A stretch of DNA of 15,234 nt, taken from contig JBFKOW010000080.1 of assembly GCA_041628615.1 (NCBI GenBank), forward strand, positions 1 to 15,234, in the 5' to 3' direction. Shown one piece after another: positions 6,486 to 14,049 of this stretch. The translations under genes and the position numbers were made by a program. Source of the DNA: JAMWZF01 sp041628615 (GTDB lineage Bacteria; Pseudomonadota; Alphaproteobacteria; Rhodobacterales; Rhodobacteraceae). Each line of letters starts with the position of its first letter. Within the stretch, counting starts at the first letter, position 1. The notes beneath the pieces were generated by a model, which was not told where the DNA came from, made no database searches, and worked only from the letters and a program-made list of their open reading frames with translations.

Positions 6486-8677
6486 CCGCGGTCGACCATC
6501 CCGGCGCCGCGGCCTGTCCGGGCTGTCTTGTCGGTCCCGATGCCGGGCCCGCCGGTCGGCTGCGCCGGGCCGGTGCCGGCGCGGCGGGGGACGTCGAGGA
6601 GATCACCCTCTCGCTGCCCGCGATCCACTGCGCCGCCTGCATCTCGGGGGTCGAGCGCGGCCTTGCCGCGCTGCCCGGCGTCCGCGACGTCCGGGTCAAC
6701 CTGACCCGCAAGCGCGCCACGGTGCAGGCCGCGCCGGGCACCGATCCGGCCGACCTCGCCGCGCACCTGACCGGGCTCGGCTTCGAGGCCCTGCCGCTCG
6801 ACGCCGCGACGCTGGGCGCCGGCGAAAGCGATGCCCGCGCCCGCGACCTGCTGATGCGGCTCGGCGTCGCCGGGTTCAGCATGATGAACGTCATGCTCCT
6901 GTCGGTGGCGGTCTGGTCCGGTGCGACCGACGCCACCCGCGACCTGTTCCACTGGATCAGCGCCGCCATCGCGCTGCCGACCATCGCCTTCTCGGCGGTG
7001 CCGTTCTTCCGCTCGGGCTGGGGGGCCGTGTCGCACGGGCGGCTGAACATGGACGTGCCGATCTCGCTGGCGATCCTGCTGGCGGCTGGGATGTCGCTCT
7101 ACGAGACGATGAGCCACGGCGCGCATGCCTATTTCGACGCCGCGCTGTCGCTGACCTTCTTCCTGCTGGGCGGGCGGTTCCTCGACCAGAAGATGCGGTC
7201 GGCGGCGCGGTCGGCGGCGGCGGAACTGGCGGCGCTGGAAAGCCCGGTCGCGGTGCGGATCGGCGAGGACGGCCGGACCGAGACGGTGCGGCGCGACCAG
7301 GTGGCGGTCGGCGACCTGGTTCTCGTCCGGCCCGGCGCGGCGGTGCCGGTGGACGCCGTGGTCGAGACCGGCGAAAGCGAGGTCGACCGCGCCATCCTCA
7401 CCGGCGAGACCGACCCGGTGGCGGTGGGCCCCGGCGCGACGATGCGCGCCGGCGAGGTGAACCTGACCGGGCCGCTGACCCTGCGGGCCACCGCCGTCGG
7501 CAAGGACACCGCCCTGCACGCGCTGGCCGATCTCGTCGCCGTCGCCGAGGAGGCGCGATCGCGCTACAACTCGCTCGCCGACCGGGCGGCGCGGATCTAC
7601 GCCCCGGCGGTGCACCTGCTGGCGCTGGCGGGCTTCGCGGTCTGGATGTGGGCCACCGGCGGCGACGTGCGCACCGCGCTCAACGTCGCGGTGGCGCTGC
7701 TCATCATCACCTGCCCCTGCGCCCTCGGGCTCGCGGTGCCGGCGGTCTCGACCGTGGCCTCGGGGCGGCTGTTCCGGGCCGGGCTGCTGGTCAAGCACGC
7801 CACCGCGCTGGAACGGCTGGCCGAGGTGGACACGGTGATCTTCGACAAGACCGGCACCCTGACAATGGGCGATCCGCGGCTGGTCGGGGCCGACGAACTG
7901 CCGCCGCGGGCGCTGGCGCTGGCCGCGGCGCTGGCGCGGGGATCGGCGCATCCGCGGTCCCGCGCCATCGCCGCCGCCGCCGACGCGGCCCAGGGCCTGC
8001 CCGCCATCGCCCTGACCGGGATCCGCGAGGTGCCGGGCCACGGCGTCGAGGGCCGCTGGAACGGGTGCCGGGTGCGGCTCGGCCGGGCCGCCTGGGTCGG
8101 CGCGGACGGGTCGGGCACCTGCCTGTCGGTGGAGGGCGAGGCGCCGGTGGCCTTCGCCTTCGAGGACCGGCTGCGGCCCGGCGCGATGGACTTGGTGCTC
8201 GCGCTCAAGGCGCGCGGCCTGCCGGTGATCCTGCTCTCGGGCGACGCCGAGGCGCCGGTGGCGGCGCTGGCCCGCCGGCTGGGCATCCGCCAGTGGCACG
8301 CCGCGGTGCTGCCCGAGGACAAGGCCCGCATCGTCGCCGGCACCCCGGGCCGGGTGCTGATGCTGGGCGACGGGCTCAACGACACCGCCGCGCTGGCCGC
8401 CGCCCATGTCTCGATCGCCCCGGCCTCGGCGCTCGAGGCGGCCCGGGTCGCCGCCGACGTGGTGCTGACCGCCCGAAGCCTCGAACCGGTGGCGGAGGCC
8501 CTGCGCATCGGCACCACCGCCCGGCGCCGGATCCTGCAGAATTTCGCCATCGCCGCCGCCTACAACGCGGTGTCGATCCCGGTGGCCTTCGCGGGGCTGG
8601 CCTCGCCGCTGGCGGCGGCCATCGCGATGTCAACCTCGTCGATCCTGGTGTCGGTCAACGCCCTGAGGACCCGTTGA
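6482..8677 (+). CDS. ccoI: Copper-transporting P1B-type ATPase for cbb3 oxidase (CcoI/FixI)
   Basis: CcoI exports Cu(I) across the inner membrane at the cost of ATP, supplying CuB of the oxidase. In the 731-residue product, an N-terminal C12-P-G-C15 pair precedes a heavy-metal-associated domain with C50-A-A-C53. The actuator-domain TGE is at 307-309, the transport motif C411-P-C413 lies in a membrane helix, and the phosphorylated D455 is in DKTGT. The P1B nucleotide-site HP pair is H490-P491, and GDGLND starts at residue 629. The last helices carry YNAVSIP and MSTSS, which with CPC define the Cu(I)-type (P1B-1) selectivity set. All catalytic residues are present. The segment between CPGC and the HMA domain is short and Gly/Ala/Pro-rich, less elaborate than the cysteine-rich N-terminal domain of many FixI proteins. 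Start and stop overlap ccoH (ATGA) and ccoS (TGATG). Confidence 0.96.
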   Translation: MTAVDHPGAAACPGCLVGPDAGPAGRLRRAGAGAAGDVEEITLSLPAIHCAACISGVERGLAALPGVRDVRVNLTRKRATVQAAPGTDPADLAAHLTGLGFEALPLDAATLGAGESDARARDLLMRLGVAGFSMMNVMLLSVAVWSGATDATRDLFHWISAAIALPTIAFSAVPFFRSGWGAVSHGRLNMDVPISLAILLAAGMSLYETMSHGAHAYFDAALSLTFFLLGGRFLDQKMRSAARSAAAELAALESPVAVRIGEDGRTETVRRDQVAVGDLVLVRPGAAVPVDAVVETGESEVDRAILTGETDPVAVGPGATMRAGEVNLTGPLTLRATAVGKDTALHALADLVAVAEEARSRYNSLADRAARIYAPAVHLLALAGFAVWMWATGGDVRTALNVAVALLIITCPCALGLAVPAVSTVASGRLFRAGLLVKHATALERLAEVDTVIFDKTGTLTMGDPRLVGADELPPRALALAAALARGSAHPRSRAIAAAADAAQGLPAIALTGIREVPGHGVEGRWNGCRVRLGRAAWVGADGSGTCLSVEGEAPVAFAFEDRLRPGAMDLVLALKARGLPVILLSGDAEAPVAALARRLGIRQWHAAVLPEDKARIVAGTPGRVLMLGDGLNDTAALAAAHVSIAPASALEAARVAADVVLTARSLEPVAEALRIGTTARRRILQNFAIAAAYNAVSIPVAFAGLASPLAAAIAMSTSSILVSVNALRTR

Positions 8678-8838
8678 TGGAGGTCCTGTCGATCCTGATC
8701 CCGGTGTCGATCGGGCTGGGGCTGGTCGGCCTCCTCGCCTTCTTCTGGACCCTGCGGTCGCGGCAATACGAGGACCCGGACGGCGACGCGGCGCGGATCC
8801 TGCGGCCCGACTACGACGACGCACCGAAGCGCGATTGA
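8677..8838 (+). CDS. ccoS: Cytochrome cbb3 oxidase maturation protein CcoS/FixS
   Basis: This 53-residue single-helix membrane protein is needed in Rhodobacter for insertion of heme b and CuB into the cbb3 oxidase. The N terminus is one transmembrane helix (IPVSIGLGLVGLLAFFW). A short cytoplasmic tail with the family pattern SRQYEDPDGDAARIL follows. The ATG overlaps the last base of the ccoI stop, and GAGGA at 8665-8669 is a good ribosome site. It is the last gene of the assembly operon. Confidence 0.93.
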   Translation: MEVLSILIPVSIGLGLVGLLAFFWTLRSRQYEDPDGDAARILRPDYDDAPKRD

Positions 8839-8863
8839 CACGCTTCCGCCGATCCTGATGGCG
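8835..8863 (+). promoter_or_regulatory. Possible -35 element for the yjbH-yjbF unit
   Basis: A perfect TTGACA at 8835-8840 overlaps the ccoS stop codon at the start of the 90-base gap before yjbH. No convincing -10 hexamer lies 16-18 bases downstream (ATGGCG at 8858 is poor). A weak hairpin, CCGCC at 8846-8850 with GGCGG at 8860-8864, falls in the same stretch and could be a poor terminator for ccoGHIS instead. The gap shows no other structure that I can support. Confidence 0.25.
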
Positions 8864-8928
8864 GGCGGTTCCCCTGCCGCCGCCCCGCCGCTAGTGTCGC
8901 GGCAAAGAGGTGGGGTCGCCGTCGCGCC

Positions 8929-11040
8929 ATGCAGGTTTGCCGTTTCAGCATCGTTCTTGCCGCGCTGGTCGGGTCCACCGGGCCGATGGCCGGGCAGACG
9001 CTCGACTGGCCCGGGTCCTACACGCTTTACGGGACGCCGGGACTTCTCGACATGCCGACCGCGGGCAGCGACCCGGACGGACGGATCGCCGTCACGCTGG
9101 GCCATTTCGACGGCCAGTTGCGCGGCACCATCACCTTCCAGGTCACCGACCGGCTCTCGGGTTCCTTCCGCTACGGGCGCAACGACGATTACGTCCCCGA
9201 GGGCAGCGAGGACGACCCGCTGTTCGACCGGTCCTTCGACCTGCGCTACCGGCTGCTGGACGAGGGGCCGCTGCTGCCCGCGGTGGCGGTGGGGTTGCAG
9301 GACTTCCTCGGCACCGGGGTCTATTCCGGCGAATACCTCGTCGCCACCAAGACCCTGACGCCGCAGCTTCGGGTCACCGGCGGGGTCGGCTGGGGCCGCT
9401 TCGGCAGCTTCAACGGGATCGACAATCCGTTCGGGCTCGACGACCGGCCGGTCTACACCGTCGGCGATCCCGGCGGCGACGTGAACTTCGAACAGCTGTT
9501 CCGGGGCGACATGGCGGCCTTCGGCGGGGTCGAATACCGGGTGACGGATGGCCTGTCGCTGATCGCCGAATATTCCTCGGACGGCTACGTGACCGAGATC
9601 GCCAACGGCGACTTCACCCACGAGAGCCCGTGGAACATCGGGCTGAGCTACCGGCCCCGGCCCAACTACGAACTCGGGCTGGCCTACATGTACGGCTCCG
9701 AACTGGCGCTGCGCGGCACGATCACCCTCGACCCGACCAGCCGCAACAGCGGCACCGGGCTCGACAGCGCGCCGCTGCCGGTTTTCGTGCGCGGCGCCGA
9801 CGCGCGGGCGGCGCGGACCTGGGACCGGGGGGCGATCCCGGACGACCGGATCGTGTCCGCGATCACCACGGCCCTCGCCGCCGACGGCATCGCGGTGCGC
9901 GGCGTGGAACTGTCCGACCGCGCGGTCCGGGTCCGCTACGAGAACACCCGCTACCGCTCCGAGGCGCAGGCGATGGGCCGGGTGGCGCGGGTGCTGACCA
10001 ACGCGGTCCCCGGCTCGGTCGAGACCTTCCGGCTCGAACCCGTGCGCCGGGGCATCCCGCTCAGCCAGGCCACCCTCAGCCGGTCCGAGATCGAACGGCT
10101 GGAGAACCGGCCCGGCGCGGTGGAGGCGAGCCTCGCCGCCGCCGGCTTTGGTGCGCCTGGCCCGACAGCCGGGCTGACCGATACCGGCAGCTTCGAGGGC
10201 GGGTTCAAGTGGGGCCTCGCGCCCTACGGCGAACTCGGCCTGTTCGACGGCAACGACCCGGTGCGCGGCGAGATCGGCATCGAAGCGACGGCGCGCTACG
10301 ACGCGACGCCGAACCTCACCTTCGCCGGGGCGATCCGCAAGAGCGTGGTGACCAGCTTCGACGATCCCGGCTCGATCTCGGACTCGACCCTGCCAGAAGT
10401 GCGCCGGGACCGGGCGGTCTACGCGGTCGAGGGCGATCCCGGCATCGAATACCTGACGATGGCCTGGCACGGGCGGCTGGGCGCCGACCTCTACGGCCGG
10501 GCCACGGTGGGCTACCTCGAACGGATGTATGGCGGGGTCTCGGCGGAACTGCTGTGGAAGCCGGTCGACAGCCGGCTCGCGCTGGGGGCCGAACTGAACT
10601 ACGCGGTCAAGCGCGACTACGACATGCTGCTCGGCTTCCAGGACTATGACGTCGTCACCGGGCACCTGTCGGCCTACTACGATTTCGGCGCCGGCTGGCA
10701 CGGGCAGGTCGATGTCGGCCGCTACCTCGCCGGCGACGTGGGCGCGACCGTCGGCCTCGACCGCGAGTTCGAGAACGGCTGGTCGGTGGGCGGCTACTTC
10801 ACCCTGACCGACGTCTCGGCCGAGGATTTCGGCGAAGGCTCGTTCGACAAGGGGATCCGGGTCACGGTGCCGATCGACTGGGTTCTGGGCCAGCCGACCC
10901 GGCGCGAGGTCTCGGCCACGCTCACCTCGCTGTCGCGGGACGGCGGCGCGCGGCTCAACGTCGATGGCCGGCTCTACGAGGTAATCCGCGACGGCCACGA
11001 ACCGGCGCTGGCCGAGGGATGGGGACGGTTCTGGAGATGA
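8929..11040 (+). CDS. yjbH: YjbH-family outer-membrane protein (exopolysaccharide/group 4 capsule GfcD type)
   Basis: The 703-residue predicted product belongs to the YjbH (GfcD) family, outer-membrane proteins linked to secretion or assembly of extracellular polysaccharide. An N-terminal signal peptide covers about residues 1-22. The mature start contains the family's YTLYGTPGLLDMPTA segment. Many amphipathic beta strands with aromatic residues follow, up to about residue 285 and again from about 425 to 680. Between them is a soluble alpha/beta stretch (about 290-400, including DRIVSAITTALAADGIAVRGV). This fits the tandem-barrel layout proposed for the family. ATG 8929 is the first start giving a signal peptide; the AAAGAGG at 8904-8910 is rather far upstream, so the start is only moderately sure. 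It overlaps yjbF by ATGA. The polysaccharide itself is not identifiable from the window. Confidence 0.85.
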   Translation: MQVCRFSIVLAALVGSTGPMAGQTLDWPGSYTLYGTPGLLDMPTAGSDPDGRIAVTLGHFDGQLRGTITFQVTDRLSGSFRYGRNDDYVPEGSEDDPLFDRSFDLRYRLLDEGPLLPAVAVGLQDFLGTGVYSGEYLVATKTLTPQLRVTGGVGWGRFGSFNGIDNPFGLDDRPVYTVGDPGGDVNFEQLFRGDMAAFGGVEYRVTDGLSLIAEYSSDGYVTEIANGDFTHESPWNIGLSYRPRPNYELGLAYMYGSELALRGTITLDPTSRNSGTGLDSAPLPVFVRGADARAARTWDRGAIPDDRIVSAITTALAADGIAVRGVELSDRAVRVRYENTRYRSEAQAMGRVARVLTNAVPGSVETFRLEPVRRGIPLSQATLSRSEIERLENRPGAVEASLAAAGFGAPGPTAGLTDTGSFEGGFKWGLAPYGELGLFDGNDPVRGEIGIEATARYDATPNLTFAGAIRKSVVTSFDDPGSISDSTLPEVRRDRAVYAVEGDPGIEYLTMAWHGRLGADLYGRATVGYLERMYGGVSAELLWKPVDSRLALGAELNYAVKRDYDMLLGFQDYDVVTGHLSAYYDFGAGWHGQVDVGRYLAGDVGATVGLDREFENGWSVGGYFTLTDVSAEDFGEGSFDKGIRVTVPIDWVLGQPTRREVSATLTSLSRDGGARLNVDGRLYEVIRDGHEPALAEGWGRFWR

Positions 11041-11708
11041 GAGCGACGCGCATCCTCGCCCCGCTGCTGATCGGGCTCGGGCTGCTGGCGGGCTGCGGTC
11101 CGCTGGCCGGGGAGAACCCGCTGGCCGGGCTGGCGACGCGGCTGACCGGCGGTGCGGCGGCGGAGGGGGCCGCCCCGGCGGGGCAGGTCCTCGGCGCCGG
11201 CCAGATGCTGACCCGCGAGGTCGTGGAGTCCCTGCCCACCGACCTCATCCTCGTCGGCGTGCCCGACCGCGGCGTCACCGCGGCGCTGCTCCGCGCCGGT
11301 GCCAACGGCCCGCGCGAGACCTGGATCTCGCAGGACGGCATCAGCGCCACGCTGGAGGCGGGCCTCGTCGTCGCCACCCGTGGCTTCGGCTTCGACCTGA
11401 TGGCGGCAGATGTCTCGGGGATCCGCGCCGTGCTGCGCGGGGCCGAGAGCGGCGGCTACGTGCGCGAGACCCTCGACGGCCGCGACCGGGTGCAGCGCGA
11501 GACCTTCACCTGCGCCGTGGCCGAGCGCGAAGCCGACCCGGTCACGATCCTCGACCGGCGCTACGATACCACCCGCGTGCTGGTCGTCTGCGGCAACGAC
11601 AGCGGCCGGTTCGGCAACAGGTACTGGATCGACCGCGCCGGCACGATCTGGCGCAGCCAGCAGTTCGTCCTGCCCGGCCTCGGCTACCTGCGGGTCGAGA
11701 AGCTCTAG
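11037..11708 (+). CDS. yjbF: YjbF-family outer-membrane lipoprotein (GfcB type)
   Basis: This 223-residue lipoprotein is the usual partner of YjbH in extracellular polysaccharide systems. A lipoprotein signal peptide ends in the lipobox L17-A-G-C20. After a Gly/Ala-rich linker comes a single beta-rich periplasmic domain, with GAGQMLTREVV, TAALLRAGANGPRETW and a C-terminal YWIDRAGTIWRSQQFVLPG segment typical of the family. The ATG at 11037 is preferred because it overlaps the yjbH stop (ATGA); an in-frame ATG at 11019 would add six residues. The TAG stop at 11706-11708 lies in a CTAG palindrome shared with the stop of the converging ABC gene. The other two members of the E. coli yjbEFGH set are not next to it here. 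Confidence 0.83.
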   Translation: MRATRILAPLLIGLGLLAGCGPLAGENPLAGLATRLTGGAAAEGAAPAGQVLGAGQMLTREVVESLPTDLILVGVPDRGVTAALLRAGANGPRETWISQDGISATLEAGLVVATRGFGFDLMAADVSGIRAVLRGAESGGYVRETLDGRDRVQRETFTCAVAEREADPVTILDRRYDTTRVLVVCGNDSGRFGNRYWIDRAGTIWRSQQFVLPGLGYLRVEKL

Positions 11709-12334
11709 CCCCGGCCCAGCTCGATCACGTCGCCGCCCGCGGCGCGGGCATCCTCGGCATCGTGGGTGACCATCAGCACCGGCAGGTTCCGCGCCCGCGC
11801 CCGGTCGAAGACCAGTTGCCGGACCTGGTCGCGGCGTGCGGCGTCGAGCCGCGAGAAGGGTTCGTCGAGCAGCAGCGCGCAAGGCTCGGCCAGCAGCATC
11901 CGCATCAGCGCCACCCGCGCCCGCTGACCGCCCGACAGGGTGGCCGGGTCGCGGTCGGCGAAGCCGTCGAGCCCGACCTCGGCCAGCGCCGCCTCGATCC
12001 GCGCCCGCCGGTCCTGCCGCGACCCGCCGGGACGCAGCCCGAAAGCGAGGTTGCCGCCGACGCTCAGGTGCGGGAACAGCAGGTCGTCCTGGAACAGGAT
12101 GCCGACCATCCGGCGATGCGGCGGCAGGTGCGTGATCTCGGCCCCGTCGAGCCAGATCTCGCCTTCCAGCGCGAAGTCCGGGGCCAGTTGCCCGGTCACC
12201 GCCGACAGCAGGGTGGACTTGCCCGCGCCGGACGGCCCCATCACGGTCAGCACCTCGCCGGGGCCCACGGTGCGGTCCAGCGCCACCAGCGGCGCGCCGT
12301 CCTTCAGGATGGTCACCTGCCGGAACTCAAGCAT
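11705..12334 (-). CDS. ynjD: ABC importer ATP-binding protein, YnjD type
   Basis: This is the ATPase subunit that powers the adjacent importer. The 209-residue product has every ABC landmark: Walker A G33-PSGAGKST with K39, Q-loop Q82 in LFQDDLLF, signature LSGGQ at 133-137, Walker B LLLDEP with D157-E158, D-loop SRLD and switch H191. Its compact size and close match to the pattern of the thiamine/YnjD branch fit the flanking YnjB and YnjC proteins. Its start overlaps the end of the permease gene by eight bases (12327-12334). Its stop at 11705-11707 overlaps the yjbF stop on the other strand, so no intergenic terminator is possible here. Confidence 0.88.
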   Translation of the reverse strand: MLEFRQVTILKDGAPLVALDRTVGPGEVLTVMGPSGAGKSTLLSAVTGQLAPDFALEGEIWLDGAEITHLPPHRRMVGILFQDDLLFPHLSVGGNLAFGLRPGGSRQDRRARIEAALAEVGLDGFADRDPATLSGGQRARVALMRMLLAEPCALLLDEPFSRLDAARRDQVRQLVFDRARARNLPVLMVTHDAEDARAAGGDVIELGRG

Positions 12335-14045
12335 GGGCCAGCCCCCGGCGGTTGCGCCAGACCAGCACCGGCACCGCCAGCGCCAGCGCGAAGGGGACCA
12401 GCGCGGCCAGCGTCTGCATCAGCGCCAGCACCCCGATCGCCCGGCGGTCGCCGCCCGAGGTGAGCGCCACCGCCTCGGTCGTCAGGGTGGCCACCCGGCC
12501 GCCGCCGATCAGCAGGGTCGGCAGGTATTGCCCGACCGACACCGCCAGCCCCACCGCCGCCGCGGTCAGCACCGGGCGCAGCAGCATCGGCAGCCGCACC
12601 CGCCACAGCACCCGGTCGGGCGAGGCTCCGAGCGCCGCCGCGACCTGCCCCTGCCGTCCGTCCCACGCCCGGAACGGGTCGGCCAGCGACAGGAACACGT
12701 AGGGCAGCACGAACACGAGGTGGGCGAGGATCACCGGCCCCAGCCCCGAGGCCAGCCCGGCGGTCAGCATCAGCGTCTGCAACCCCGGCAGGAAGGCGAT
12801 CTGCGGCACCAGCAGCGGCAGGTAGAGCAGCCAGAGCGACCGGCTTCCCGGGGTCAGCCCGAAGCGCGCCTCGGCCTCGAGGCAGCCGATCACGAGGACC
12901 AGCGCCGCCAGCGTCGCCGCGCCCGCGACCAGCGCGGTGGTGCCCAGCGCCGTCAGGGCCTCGGGGCCATGCCGCGCCCAGCTGCGCAGGGTCAGCGCGT
13001 CGGGCAGGGCGTCGGGGAACCCCCAGCGCGCCGCCACCGACCAGACCGCCAGCCCGGCGATCCCGGCTAGCACCGCCGCCGCCGAGACCACCCCGAGGGC
13101 AAAGCCCGCCGCCCGCACCGCGCCGTCGGCCCGCCCCCGGCTGCCGGATTCGACCCAGCGCCGCCCGGCCCGCGCCGCCAGGTGTTCCAGCCCGCGCCAG
13201 ACCGCCAGCGCCCCGATCACCAGCCCCAGTTGCCACAGCGCCGCCGCCGAGGCCATCAGCCGCAGGCTCAGGTCCGGGTCGCCCATCCAGCGCACGATCA
13301 GCACGGCGAGCGGCGGCGGCGTCGTCGGCCCGAGGATCAGCGCCACGTCCACCGTGGACATCGAGTAGGCCAGCGTGACGTAGACCGGCAGCCGGATCTG
13401 GGCGTAGAGCCGGGGAAAGACCGCCTTGAGGAACCCCGTGACCCGGCCATAGCCCAGCGCCTGCGCCACCTGCCGCGAGGGGCCGGCCTCGGTCTGCGGC
13501 AGCGCGGCGAGTGCCATCAGCAGCAGGAACGGCACCTCCTTGGCGATCAGCCCGGCGACGAGGGCGAGCCCCAGCGGGTCCTGCACGATGAGCCAGTCCG
13601 GCGGCCGCTCGAACCCGGTCAGCCCCGGCGAGGCGACGCGCATCATCCAGCCCGACGGCGCGATCAGGAAGGCCAGCCCGAAGGCGGCGGCGGCATGCGG
13701 TACCGCCAGGAGCGGCGACAGCAGCCGTTGCAGCACCGCGAAGGCCCGGGTCCCGCTCCAGCCGGCGAGGATCAGCGCGGTGATGACCAGCGCCCCGCCG
13801 GTGGACAGGAACCCGGTCGTGACAGACAGGACGGAGGCGGCTCCGATCCCCGGCGCGGCCCGCAGCGCGGCGAAGGGGGCGAGCGACGGCCCGGTCAGCC
13901 CCGCCGCCGGCAGGTGCCCGAACGCGGGCAGCAACACCCAGACCAGCCCGGCGGCGACCGGCCCGGCCATGCAGAGCAGGGTCAGCAGCGGCACCGCCGG
14001 CAGGATCCGCCGCCGCGGCCGCAGGGCTCCGGGCCGGTCCGCCAA
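12327..14045 (-). CDS. ynjC: Fused double-domain ABC permease, YnjC type
   Basis: This inner-membrane channel subunit consists of two permease domains in one chain (572 residues), as in YnjC and ThiP. Each half has about six hydrophobic helices. Each carries an EAA-type loop that docks on the ATPase: QVAQALGYGRVTGFLKAVFP near residues 190-210 in the first half, and QVAAALGASPDRVLWRVRLP near 465-485 in the second. The start is assigned to TTG at 14045, four bases after the stop of the binding-protein gene. It lacks a clear Shine-Dalgarno sequence, so expression may depend on coupling; a GTG at about 13994 is a shorter alternative. The end overlaps the ATPase gene by eight bases. The family call is firm; the exact start is uncertain. 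Confidence 0.86.
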   Translation of the reverse strand: MADRPGALRPRRRILPAVPLLTLLCMAGPVAAGLVWVLLPAFGHLPAAGLTGPSLAPFAALRAAPGIGAASVLSVTTGFLSTGGALVITALILAGWSGTRAFAVLQRLLSPLLAVPHAAAAFGLAFLIAPSGWMMRVASPGLTGFERPPDWLIVQDPLGLALVAGLIAKEVPFLLLMALAALPQTEAGPSRQVAQALGYGRVTGFLKAVFPRLYAQIRLPVYVTLAYSMSTVDVALILGPTTPPPLAVLIVRWMGDPDLSLRLMASAAALWQLGLVIGALAVWRGLEHLAARAGRRWVESGSRGRADGAVRAAGFALGVVSAAAVLAGIAGLAVWSVAARWGFPDALPDALTLRSWARHGPEALTALGTTALVAGAATLAALVLVIGCLEAEARFGLTPGSRSLWLLYLPLLVPQIAFLPGLQTLMLTAGLASGLGPVILAHLVFVLPYVFLSLADPFRAWDGRQGQVAAALGASPDRVLWRVRLPMLLRPVLTAAAVGLAVSVGQYLPTLLIGGGRVATLTTEAVALTSGGDRRAIGVLALMQTLAALVPFALALAVPVLVWRNRRGLAHA

Positions 14046-14049
14046 GGGG

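Noticed and set aside
6149..8407. Antisense open frame (752 codons) opposite ccoH and ccoI
   Set aside because: Its composition (Arg/Gly/His/Pro-rich) is that of a shadow frame, and the plus strand encodes a P-type ATPase with all motifs.
8846..8870. Hairpin CCGCC/GGCGG after ccoS as a firm terminator
   Set aside because: The stem is only five base pairs with a nine-base loop and only two T residues follow, so it is not reported as a confident terminator.
8560..10998. Very long antisense open frame (812 codons) opposite ccoS and yjbH
   Set aside because: High GC makes stop codons rare in shadow frames. The frame is rich in R, P, H, D and G, has no recognisable domain, and lies opposite well-supported genes.
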